Positions 1-6,805 of a DNA stretch of 13,650 nt are shown here, in pieces; within the stretch, counting starts at the first letter, position 1; each line of letters opens with the position of its first letter. The notes under the pieces were generated by a model. The model ran no database searches. It worked only from the letters and a program-made list of their open reading frames with translations, and was not told the DNA's origin. A program made the translations under genes and the position numbers. Source of the stretch: M30B19 sp041688615 (GTDB lineage: Bacteria; Planctomycetota; Planctomycetia; Pirellulales; Pirellulaceae); contig JBDNHU010000531.1 in the NCBI GenBank assembly GCA_041688615.1, positions 1 through 13,650 of the forward strand. Reading direction: 5' to 3'.

Positions 1-2
1 AT

Positions 3-782
3 TACCTTGGTCCACACGGCACGAAAGCCAGCCACATCCCCGATGATCGCTTGATTGCCTAATAGTTGGCAGTCGGACGAATCGCTCAGCAGGAACAGGA
101 ATCGGTTACCGTTACCCAAGTCCTACTAACTTATGTGCGATGGGCTAAACTTCACTACCGGCGCAACGGCAAGCCGACAGGGACTCTCGACAATCAGAAG
201 TACACTATTAAAGCGTTTCGCCAAATGTACGGCGACCTGTCAGCGTGAGTTCTCACCACTGAAGCTGGAAGCTTTCCGAATCGAATTGTCTAAGTCCTAG
301 GAAGTGATGCCCGGTGATGTCGCTGTCAAAATCAAGATATCACGCTCGCACTTGAACCGGCAGTTCAAGTGGATCAAACGAATCTTTCGCTGGGGGTGTT
401 CCCAACAGTTGGTACCCCCGAGTGTGGCATCCGCCATTGGTACCGTCGAGGGGTTACTGGACGGGAGAACCGATTTACGTGAGACCACGCCGATACTTCC
501 CATCAGTGATTCCATCGTGAATCAGATCCTAACACACTCGCCAGAGGTACGGCAGCAATGGTCAGGCTTGAACGGCTAACCGGAGCTAGGCCAGGCGAGA
601 TTATCCAGATGCGACCGATGGAAATTAACCGCAGCGGGGATGTTTGGTTGTACAAGCCCGAGACCCACAAAACTCAGCACCATGGACGCGCCCGTATTAT
701 GGCAATCGGACCCCAAGCCCAAAAGGTGTTGGTGCCAATCATCCTGGCCACTTTCTGTATCCTTGTGAAATCGTCGGGGTAG
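3..782 (+). pseudogene. Tyrosine recombinase (phage-integrase family) pseudogene, 5' end outside window
   Basis: Reading in pieces recovers an integrase of the type common in planctomycetes. Frame 3 opens with YLGPHGTKAS, is broken by adjacent TAA and TAG codons at 60-65, then continues to about 240 (NGKPTGTLDNQKYTIKAF, the core-binding domain). The reading then shifts frame at about 240 (EFSPLKLEAFRIELSKS), meets a TAG at 298-300, and continues with RIFRWGCSQQLVPPSVA. A second frameshift near 550 leads into LTGARPGEIIQMRPMEI, the start of the catalytic domain with its first Arg, and KTQHHGRARI. Similarity fades after about 750, so the distal catalytic His-Arg-His/Tyr part is missing. At least three stops and two frameshifts make this an inactive relic. 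Family assignment is from recalled sequence patterns; exact lesion positions are approximate. Confidence 0.85.
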
Positions 783-903
783 GTGACAGCGGATCGCGGG
801 CCAGCGATCATCGCTCACACAAATTCGCTATTTCCTTGCTACTGCAGCAGATGAATTGCGGGCATTTTTTTTTCTGAATCCATTGGTTGGAACTGCAAGT
901 CCC

Positions 904-1212
904 ATGGCGACTAACTTCTCTCAAACCGCTGCCTACATTTGGTCGCTGGCCGACCTGCTTCGTGGCGACTTCAAACAATCGCAATACGGTCGAGTGATCT
1001 TGCCATTCACGATCCTTCGACGTCTGGAATGTGTGTCGGAATCAACCAGACAGAAAGTGCTGGACCATATCTAAAAACTGAAGACTGACCAAGCCTTGGG
1101 AGAAGAATCGCATGAGAAATTCCTGCTCAAAACCGCCAAGCAATCATTCTACAACACCTCTGAAATGAACATGTCCAGACTGGGCAGTAGCGACATCAAA
1201 GCCAACCTGCCC
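904..1212 (+). pseudogene. hsdM: Type I restriction-modification methyltransferase HsdM, truncated N-terminal fragment
   Basis: From the ATG at 904 the frame reads MATNFSQTAAYIWSLADLL, then QYGRVILPFTILRRLECV, which is the typical N-terminal (HsdM_N) helical region of type I DNA adenine methyltransferases. A TAA at 1072-1074 interrupts it. The same frame then continues with the recognisable EKFLLKTAKQSFYNTS and SSDIKANL. Similarity stops at about 1212, where the repeat region begins, so the SAM-binding domain and NPPY motif are absent. No HsdS or HsdR gene is recognised nearby. A full HsdM is around 500 residues; only about 100 remain, with an internal stop, so this cannot be functional. It lies next to an integrase relic and was probably part of the same decayed accessory island. 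Confidence 0.85.
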
Positions 1213-1216
1213 AACC

Positions 1217-1261
1217 TTAGCCCCGGTTCCGTCCGCTCCCGCACCGAACAACCGGGGCTAA
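1217..1261. repeat. REP-like palindrome with 12-bp perfect arms
   Basis: TTAGCCCCGGTT (1217-1228) and AACCGGGGCTAA (1250-1261) are perfect reverse complements separated by 21 nt, giving a GC-rich hairpin. It sits exactly where the HsdM stub loses similarity. The right arm is the first part of the tandem array that follows. It resembles dispersed intergenic palindromes of planctomycete genomes (from memory). It could alternatively act as a transcription terminator, but no T-run follows. Confidence 0.75.
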
Positions 1262-1466
1262 ATAAATCTGGTGACAGGAATAAGAACAACCGGGGCTAAA
1301 TAAATCTGGTGACAGGAATAAGAACCGAACAACCGGGGCTAAATAAATCTGGTGACAGGAATAAGCACCGAACAACCGGGGCTAAATAAATCTGGTGACA
1401 GGAATAAGAACCGAACAACCGGGGCTATCGCCCAAACGGCTAAATAAATCTGGTGACAGGAATAGG
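1250..1466. repeat. Tandem array of five units, mostly 43 bp
   Basis: Five units begin with AACCGGGGCTA at 1250, 1288, 1331, 1374 and 1417 and share the core CTAAATAAATCTGGTGACAG. Spacings are 38, 43, 43 and 43 bp. The first unit lacks the CCGAAC-type tail. The fifth carries 15 extra bases (about 1428-1442). In that unit GGCTA occurs twice, flanking the extra bases, so the shorter units look like deletion products between two GGCTA direct repeats, later amplified. Units are contiguous, with no spacers, so this is not a CRISPR array. Confidence 0.9.
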
Positions 1467-1816
1467 TACGGCGGACGCATCGGCATCATCCTCAACGGAT
1501 CGCCAGGGTTCATCTGTATCTTTCGGTTCAGTTCACCGAGGAACGCATCGAAACGCTCCGTTTTACAACTGGCAAGCAGAACGCGGCGATGCAAGCCGTG
1601 TGGGAACGATTCCTGAATCAGCCGCCGTTCGTTAGCCCACGGTTATCCGACAGCAGCGACGAACCGGACGCTAACGCGTTGCGGCTGATGGAGCAGGAAA
1701 TCCGCGTCATGGTCAAAGCCGACTTCGCTGCATCGACGAAGCCTTTTCGTATTCCAGTGTCGATGCCAAGTAACGTCTCCCGTTTGCCGAATCGGGCAAG
1801 AAATGATCGCTTTTAG
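1466..1816 (+). pseudogene. Unidentified coding remnant, open frame without a good start
   Basis: This frame is open from just after the last repeat unit to a stop at 1814-1816. It contains plausible protein sequence, for example VQFTEERIETLRFTTGKQNA and EQEIRVMVKADFAASTKPF. The first ATG is at 1589 (75 codons), but the protein-like part starts upstream of it, suggesting a gene that lost its 5' end at the repeat array. I do not recognise the family. It could be part of the same island as the HsdM stub, but it does not resemble an HsdM C-terminus that I can recall. The two other forward frames here also give short ORFs and seem to be shadows. Confidence 0.4.
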
Positions 1817-2091
1817 GATTGTTAGATCATTTTTCAATAGCGAAAATTCTACGTTCTTAACCCCGGAAAGACTGGCTTGGTTAGAACGACAACCTAAAGT
1901 GTATCGGCGATTTCAATTCAATCGGCCCAACCGAGGGTGTCCCTGATCAACCATAACGACGATAACTTAGAATCCTTGCTGGTTGGACTATCTTGGAATG
2001 GCACCTACCCAGACTTGCCGGAGTCGTATTGCGAAGCTAAGAATCCTGCCCTTGAACTTTCCAGTATTTTATCCAAATCGTGAAATCGTCG

Positions 2092-2766
2092 ATGTCAAAA
2101 ACCCAGTCAAATACGACTCCCACGGAATCAGTTCCTCAGGCGAATTACCGTAGGGACGAGCTGATTAATGCGCTGACTCACGGAGTTGGACTGGCGTTGA
2201 GCATCGTTGGCGGCATCATTCTAGTTGTCTGTGCTTTTTCCTCGGCAGATGCTTGGCGGGTTGTGGGTTGCGGTGTCTTTTCGATGACGTTGATCGCCGT
2301 TTACGCTTTCTCCACATTGTCACACAGCCCTTTCCGGCCTGGACTGATTCGGTTGTTCGAAAGACTTGATCAGGGATTTATTTATCTGCTTATTGTCGGA
2401 ACTTACACTCCCTTTGCGTTGGTCTACCTGCGTACAGGCGGATGGTGGCTGCTGTTTGTGTTGATGTGGACGCTGGCTTTGAGTGGTTGCTGCTGCAAGA
2501 TTTTTTTCCCTCATCGCATCAACGGCGTTGCGGTCTGGACTTATGTGTTCCTTGGGTGGATGCCGATCATGGCTGCCAAGCCAGTGCTTGAGCTTATCCC
2601 TGGGGGCGCGCTTTGGGGGTTGTTAATCGGCGGACTTTGCTACACTTTTGGAACTCTTTTCTTAGTTTGCAATATCAAGCGATTTCATTTTCATGCGATT
2701 TGGCACATGTTTGTCATTGCCGGTAGCACTGCCCACTTTCTTACAATCCTGTTTTATGTGGCGTAA
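2092..2766 (+). CDS. Haemolysin III / PAQR-family seven-helix membrane protein
   Basis: Integral inner-membrane protein of the HlyIII (YqfA-like) branch of the PAQR/CREST superfamily, whose eukaryotic members are adiponectin and progestin receptors with zinc-dependent hydrolase-like sites; bacterial function is poorly defined. Numbered from the ATG at 2092 (224 residues, normal for the family), visible signatures are DELINALTHGVG (22-33), the S-x3-H motif ending at His78, LDQGFIYLLIVGTYTPF with Asp93, and the C-terminal HAIWH (His201, His205) followed by His215. About seven hydrophobic stretches span the rest. Family members more often have LDH where this one has LDQ (from memory). A GTG at 2080 in the same frame is an alternative start; neither start has a clear ribosome binding site. 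The gene stands alone. Despite the name, haemolytic activity should not be assumed. Confidence 0.9.
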   Translation: MSKTQSNTTPTESVPQANYRRDELINALTHGVGLALSIVGGIILVVCAFSSADAWRVVGCGVFSMTLIAVYAFSTLSHSPFRPGLIRLFERLDQGFIYLLIVGTYTPFALVYLRTGGWWLLFVLMWTLALSGCCCKIFFPHRINGVAVWTYVFLGWMPIMAAKPVLELIPGGALWGLLIGGLCYTFGTLFLVCNIKRFHFHAIWHMFVIAGSTAHFLTILFYVA

Positions 2767-2780
2767 ATGTCCCGTTCGGG

Positions 2781-2812
2781 TTGGCCCAAGAAGTTGGCCC
2801 AAGAAGTTGGCC
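2781..2812. repeat. 13-bp tandem repeat, about 2.5 copies
   Basis: The unit TTGGCCCAAGAAG occurs at 2781-2793 and 2794-2806, followed by a partial TTGGCC. It starts 14 bp after the stop codon of the haemolysin III-like gene. Confidence 0.9.
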
Positions 2813-3214
2813 TTGTAAGGCCGAGTTGCGGCGATACAAATACCAGCATGCAGCGCTAGCCAGTGGATGTTGTCTGCCTTGGTTTGTGTTGCATGTTCGT
2901 GTTGCGGTAAGTGGTCTTCTGCCGCTTGCCTAAACGCCAGTTGATTCCCAAAATCCTGACATCGACACAACGGTTTCTCTCGCATCGGCGGTTTCTTTCG
3001 CAGCTGTGCTTCACGGCTTATTGATCGCGGCTATGCCAAGTTGCCCTAAGTTTCTGCGGATAGTCCAGCCGTGGTCAGAGTCGGAGGATCTAGTTTGTTC
3101 GGACACGAAATCGCAGAGTTGGCTCATTCCCCCAACAAAAGTGTTATCGATCTGATGTTTAGTGCGGACTTAAAATTCCAGGTAGTCTTCACCCTGAAAG
3201 CCACCGGAATTGCG

Positions 3215-3270
3215 AATTTTTGCAAAGGAATTTTTGCAAAGGAATCTTTGCACAAGAATCTTTGCACAAT
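3215..3270. repeat. 14-bp tandem repeat, four copies in two sub-types
   Basis: The units are AATTTTTGCAAAGG twice (3215-3242), then the variants AATCTTTGCACAAG and AATCTTTGCACAAT (3243-3270). Divergence between the first and second pairs suggests stepwise duplication. Confidence 0.9.
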
Positions 3271-3308
3271 TGGTAGTGGTTTGCACAATTGGTAGTGGTT
3301 TGCACGAA
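3271..3308. repeat. 19-bp tandem repeat, two copies
   Basis: TGGTAGTGGTTTGCACAAT (3271-3289) is followed immediately by a copy differing at two of its last three bases (3290-3308). It abuts the 14-bp array and shares the TTTGCACAA motif with it, so one duplication appears to have started from the other. Confidence 0.9.
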
Positions 3309-3358
3309 TGATAGTGGGTGGTAGTGCTTTGATTCAATCGTCGCAAAGTTGATCTGCA

Positions 3359-3428
3359 CACGACTTCAACATCACATGACTTCAACATCACATGACTTCA
3401 ACATCACATGACTTCAACATCACATGAC
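3359..3428. repeat. 16-bp tandem repeat, about 4.4 copies
   Basis: The unit CATGACTTCAACATCA starts at 3375, 3391 and 3407, with a degenerate first unit (CACGAC start) at 3359 and a partial copy at 3423. The three central copies are identical, which points to recent expansion. Confidence 0.92.
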
Positions 3429-3675
3429 GATACCTCAAGCTCAGAATACTTCTACATTAGAATAACGCTACATCACGTCGTTTGAAGAATCTTCAATCGC
3501 AATGGCATTGTCTTACCAAGTCGGCGCTGCAAACTCGCGTACCAATGTTTGATCATCGCTCAGGTTGTGTCCAACGCCTTGGACCATGGTACATTCAAAC
3601 CCCTATCATTTATGCAGTGGTTGCTTAAGTTTATTATTTAGTCCATTTGAATTGTTTCTTAAAGTTAGATTATTT

Positions 3676-4656
3676 ATGAGTACCCAATCGTCGTCCTCGG
3701 CGTTACATCCGACGACTTGCGAATCAAGTGCCGAGGTATCTGTGTTTTTGCAGGATGTTCAATCAGGCCTGGCGAAAAGTCAGAAAGAACTGCATTGCAA
3801 GTATTTCTACGATGAACGAGGCTCCCAACTCTTCGATCAGATTTGCGAACTAGAGGAATACTACCCAACTCGCACCGAGTTGGGCATTATGGCGGAACAC
3901 GCCAGTGCAATTGCGGAGCGAATCGGTTCGGAGGCTGTTCTGGTCGAATATGGGAGCGGCAGCAGTACGAAAACAAGACTGTTATTGGACCATTTGGATT
4001 CTGCACAAGCTTATCTGCCGGTCGATATTTCTGGCGAGCATCTGCATCAGACTGCACAACAGTTGCGCGTGGATTATGGCGATCTGGATATTCATCCCAT
4101 CGTGGCAGACTTCACCACTTCATTCCGACTGCCAGCTTCCTACGTTTCGCCGCGAACAACGATTTATTTCCCTGGGTCAACCATTGGCAACTTGAAAACC
4201 GAAGAAGCCATTGGATTGCTGATTAGCATTGCTGAGAAATGCGGACCCAGCGGAGGTTTGCTGATCGGTTTCGACTTGGCCAAAGACGAGGCCGTTCTGA
4301 AGGCGGCCTATGATGACGCTGCGGGCGTCACTGCCCAGTTCAATCTGAATTTACTGCACCGAATCAATAGGGAATTGGATGCAGATTTTGACGTTAAACG
4401 TTTTGTGCATGTGGCGATTTACAATCAAGAAGAGTCGCGGATTGAGATCTTCATCGAAAGTTTGGACGAACAGAAAGTTTGCGTTGCAGGCGAACTATTC
4501 CACTTTCAACCAGGAGAGAGGATCTTCACCGAATACTCGCACAAGTATCGCGTCGACCAATTTGTTTCAATGGCGGCGCAGGCTGGTTTGAAGATGGATG
4601 CGTTGTGGACCGACAGCAATGATTATTTTGCCGTCATGCATCTCTCCCCCGTGTGA
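3676..4656 (+). CDS. egtD: EgtD-like histidine N-alpha-methyltransferase
   Basis: Predicted to transfer three methyl groups from SAM to the alpha-amine of histidine, giving hercynine (histidine betaine). The ATG at 3676 gives 326 residues, close to the 321 of Mycobacterium EgtD; an in-frame start at 3565 would add 37 residues without family resemblance. Landmarks are KYFYDERGSQLFDQI, EYYPTRTE (62-67 region), the SAM motif VEYGSGSSTKTR (90-101), PGSTIGNL and YDDAAGVTAQFN. Aligned by eye to M. smegmatis EgtD, the substrate contacts Tyr56, Asn166, Tyr206, Glu282 and Ser284 correspond to Tyr62, Asn172, Tyr212, Glu286 and Ser288, all kept. Met252 is Ile258. Retention of the imidazole-binding Glu favours histidine over tryptophan. 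It is the first gene of a three-gene operon, 30 bp before the next start. No EgtB, EgtC or EgtE gene is nearby, so ergothioneine is unlikely to be the product made here. Confidence 0.93.
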   Translation: MSTQSSSSALHPTTCESSAEVSVFLQDVQSGLAKSQKELHCKYFYDERGSQLFDQICELEEYYPTRTELGIMAEHASAIAERIGSEAVLVEYGSGSSTKTRLLLDHLDSAQAYLPVDISGEHLHQTAQQLRVDYGDLDIHPIVADFTTSFRLPASYVSPRTTIYFPGSTIGNLKTEEAIGLLISIAEKCGPSGGLLIGFDLAKDEAVLKAAYDDAAGVTAQFNLNLLHRINRELDADFDVKRFVHVAIYNQEESRIEIFIESLDEQKVCVAGELFHFQPGERIFTEYSHKYRVDQFVSMAAQAGLKMDALWTDSNDYFAVMHLSPV

Positions 4657-4676
4657 TCAACAACATTATATTCTTT

Positions 4677-4681
4677 AAGGA
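4677..4681 (+). promoter_or_regulatory. Shine-Dalgarno site of the PhyH-family gene
   Basis: AAGGA lies 5 nt before the ATG at 4687, within the 30-bp gap after the EgtD-like gene. It is one of the few clear ribosome binding sites in the window and fixes the dioxygenase start. Confidence 0.7.
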
Positions 4682-4686
4682 TAGTC

Positions 4687-5676
4687 ATGGATCAAGACAC
4701 CCCGGCACCCAACCAATTTCTTTCCGCTGACCACGCCAATTCTACAAACATTGAACAGGCTTGGGACCAAGACAATCAACAGTGGTGGGACTGGTATATG
4801 TCCTTAGCCGAGAACGAGTCAGGCCATGAGGAAGCTGCATTGGTCGAACTTCCACCCGCATCCGCTGTCGCGTTTCCAGACCCAGTGGAACTAGTCAATC
4901 AGCTGGACGCTCCATACGCTCTGAGCCGACGCCAAATCGAATCCTTTCAGCGAGATGGCTACATCAAGCTGAAGAACCTGATCTCTCCCGGTGCACTGGG
5001 GCAACTCCGTGAAGCAATGTCGCAACTGTTGGAGCAGACAGCTAGTCAGTTAGGCAGCCGCTTTGGGAGCTTGGAAATGATGTGGCCGGACAACTCAATT
5101 GTCCGCCAGTTTGTCTTTAGCTCGCGACTTGCCAGGCTAGCCTCAGAGCTGCTAGGTGTGCCGAAGGTGCGACTCTATCACGATAACGGCTTGTCGAAGC
5201 AACCCGGCTGCGGTCGAACGCCTTGGCACTATGATGGCCACCATTTCCCAATCGCAACCAAGGATGTGTGTACGCTTTGGCTTCCGCTGCAGGCCATCCC
5301 TGATAACATGGGTCCGCTGGGATTCGCCCGCGGACTGGACCTGGTTGATCAAGTCGCAGACATTCCGTTTAGTAAATTTGATACCAGTTATGACCAGCGG
5401 ATCATGGAACGGTTTCGTGAGCGCGGCGTTCAGGTCGATAGTAGTGCTTTCGACCTTGGCGAGGCAAGTTTCCACCATAACTTCAGCTTCCACACAGCCG
5501 GCCCCAACCGTACAACCACAGCGCGGATGGTTTTGGCCACCACTTACTTTGCCGATGGTGCACGAGTCATTGATGCTCCGCATATGGTTAATGGCGATTG
5601 GCGACGCTTCATGCCCGGCATCGAACCCGGTGAGGTAATCGATACCCAGCTAAACCCAATCTTGTATTCCAGTTAA
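4687..5676 (+). CDS. PhyH-family Fe(II)/2-oxoglutarate-dependent dioxygenase
   Basis: This 329-residue protein belongs to the phytanoyl-CoA dioxygenase-like family, which hydroxylates small molecules (ectoine hydroxylase EctD is a member) in the cytoplasm using O2 and 2-oxoglutarate. The iron-binding facial triad is visible: His181 and Asp183 in TPWHYDGHHF, and His269 in SFHTAGPNR. Arg275 or Arg280 would be the 2-oxoglutarate anchor. The double-stranded beta-helix core covers about 85-315. FQRDGYIKLKNLISPGAL (about 88-105) is the usual N-terminal entry of the family. The first 80 residues, including a Trp-rich QQWWDWYMSL stretch, are an extension of unknown role. It is 30 bp after the EgtD-like gene and 52 bp before a methyltransferase gene on the same strand. 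The likely substrate is therefore hercynine or a derivative; that is inference from context. Confidence 0.92.
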   Translation: MDQDTPAPNQFLSADHANSTNIEQAWDQDNQQWWDWYMSLAENESGHEEAALVELPPASAVAFPDPVELVNQLDAPYALSRRQIESFQRDGYIKLKNLISPGALGQLREAMSQLLEQTASQLGSRFGSLEMMWPDNSIVRQFVFSSRLARLASELLGVPKVRLYHDNGLSKQPGCGRTPWHYDGHHFPIATKDVCTLWLPLQAIPDNMGPLGFARGLDLVDQVADIPFSKFDTSYDQRIMERFRERGVQVDSSAFDLGEASFHHNFSFHTAGPNRTTTARMVLATTYFADGARVIDAPHMVNGDWRRFMPGIEPGEVIDTQLNPILYSS

Positions 5677-5728
5677 ACCGTGCCGCGGTCCAATCTCTTC
5701 CTACCCAACAATCTACAGAGCGAAACTG

Positions 5729-6628
5729 ATGACAGAGCCGGCCAATCAATCGAGCACCTTTGAACGCAGTTGTCAGCATTGGAGCGTGGAGGGACAAGCC
5801 GGCATGGACGCGTTTTATCGCTTGGCGGCCGTCGATTACCAGTTACTGGCCAAGCAACTGCCGTGGGGGCAGGTTTTCACGCAGATACAGAATCGATTTG
5901 GTGAAACAGTGCGCCTGCTGGACGTGGCCTGCGGAAGCGGACAGTTTCCAACCGCTTTGCTTGAAGAGGGTGGGCTTGAAGCTTGCCCAACTCTGAAAGT
6001 CCAGTACTCTTTGCTTGACCCATCCCAGTTCTCGATCGACGTAGCTGGTCAAAAACTGAGAGCCCCATTCCAGCCAGCAGAGCAGTGGCTGTGCACTGCC
6101 CAAGAGTTGCCCACTCCAACCGTTCCTTACCCAGTGGTTTGGGCGACCCATGCGCTATATTGCGTGCCGCCAGACGAACTTGAGTTGGCATTAGATCGCA
6201 TGCTGGTGGCCATGGACCCTCAAGGACTCGGCTTCATTGCACATGCCAGCCAAGCGGCTCATTATCTAAAGTTTCACGATTTGTATCTGCAGACGGAGTG
6301 GGCCGGAGACTCATTACCCTACTGCAAGGGTGAACAAATCATTGAACTTTTGAAGGCTCGTTTCGACGATAGCCAGCTGAATTACTGGGCGATTGACTAT
6401 GAAGGCACCGTGGGGCTGGACGAGCGTGACACCGTCGAACTGTATCTCCAACGCTGCTTGTTCGATGATAGTATCTCGCTTGAACAAATGCTTGAAACGC
6501 AACCGCTGCGTTCCTATCTCCATAGCTGTATGGACGAAAGTAGCGGTGTGTGGCGATTTACTCAGAAAACATGGCTGATCTTTTATGGTGAATTAGCTCA
6601 GCACGTTCCAGAGTGGCGCAGTCTTTGA
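5729..6628 (+). CDS. Class I SAM-dependent methyltransferase, HNMT-like layout
   Basis: A 299-residue cytoplasmic methyltransferase. Motif I is LLDVACGSGQFP (63-74), the acidic strand-2 end is LLDPS (95-99), and the post-motif WATHALYCV (138-146) is followed by LDRMLVAMDPQGLGFIAHAS. The C-terminal third, with the sequence order DERDTVELYLQRCLFDD, LEQMLETQPLRSYL and RFTQKTWLIFYG, follows the same order of blocks as the methyltransferase encoded at 6806-7702 and as animal histamine N-methyltransferase, but with low identity. It is the third gene of the operon. The start at 5729 lacks a strong Shine-Dalgarno. The last codons and stop form the first unit of a 15-bp tandem array. The methyl acceptor is unknown; an imidazole or hydroxyl group of a hercynine-derived product fits the context. 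Confidence 0.88.
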   Translation: MTEPANQSSTFERSCQHWSVEGQAGMDAFYRLAAVDYQLLAKQLPWGQVFTQIQNRFGETVRLLDVACGSGQFPTALLEEGGLEACPTLKVQYSLLDPSQFSIDVAGQKLRAPFQPAEQWLCTAQELPTPTVPYPVVWATHALYCVPPDELELALDRMLVAMDPQGLGFIAHASQAAHYLKFHDLYLQTEWAGDSLPYCKGEQIIELLKARFDDSQLNYWAIDYEGTVGLDERDTVELYLQRCLFDDSISLEQMLETQPLRSYLHSCMDESSGVWRFTQKTWLIFYGELAQHVPEWRSL

Positions 6629-6695
6629 ACGAGAGGTCTTTGAACGAGAGGTCTTTGCACGAGAGGTCTTTGAACGAGAGGTCTTTGCACGAGCA
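6621..6695. repeat. 15-bp tandem repeat, five copies, overlapping a stop codon
   Basis: Five units of the form GTCTTTGAACGAGAG start at 6621, 6636, 6651, 6666 and 6681. Units 3 and 5 have GCAC instead of GAAC, and unit 5 ends GAGCA. Unit 1 includes the final Leu codon and TGA (6626-6628) of the upstream methyltransferase, so the gene end itself was the duplicated seed. On the minus strand it would read as a 5-residue repeat (RPLVQ), which is a shadow. The remaining space to the convergent gene (6696-6805) shows no clear terminator hairpin. Confidence 0.93.
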
Positions 6696-6805
6696 GCGGA
6701 TGGAACCGCTCCATCACAAAGTTTCGTAATGCAGCAACCGCCACGTAAGAATCGTTTAAGCCCGTTTTCATCTTCTGTTGGACCCCGTTTTTATTTGATG
6801 CGGTA

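Larger units (their letters stand above)
2767..3675. other. Intergenic spacer of about 0.9 kb rich in short tandem repeats
   Basis: No convincing gene is present; short ORFs here run through repeats or lack family resemblance. The spacer holds four separate tandem arrays (listed individually). Its last part, about 3600-3675, is A/T-rich and directly precedes the EgtD-like gene, so the operon promoter probably lies there, although I could not place -35 and -10 boxes with confidence. Confidence 0.6.

Noticed and set aside
1250..1466. CRISPR array
   Set aside because: The repeat units are contiguous with no unique spacers, and no cas genes are nearby.
2769..2790. Terminator after the haemolysin III-like gene (CCCGTTCGGG)
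   Set aside because: The stem is only 4 bp and has no T-run; too weak to call.
3071..3391. Short ORFs on both strands in the spacer before the EgtD operon
   Set aside because: They run through tandem repeats and have no family resemblance or ribosome binding site.
3565..3675. N-terminal extension of the EgtD-like protein
   Set aside because: The 37 extra residues are A/T-rich, Leu/Phe-rich and unlike the family N-terminus; the ATG at 3676 gives the expected length.
5152..5583. Minus-strand 143-codon ORF and forward 160-codon ORF inside the dioxygenase gene
   Set aside because: Both are out-of-frame shadows of the PhyH gene, whose catalytic residues fix the true frame.
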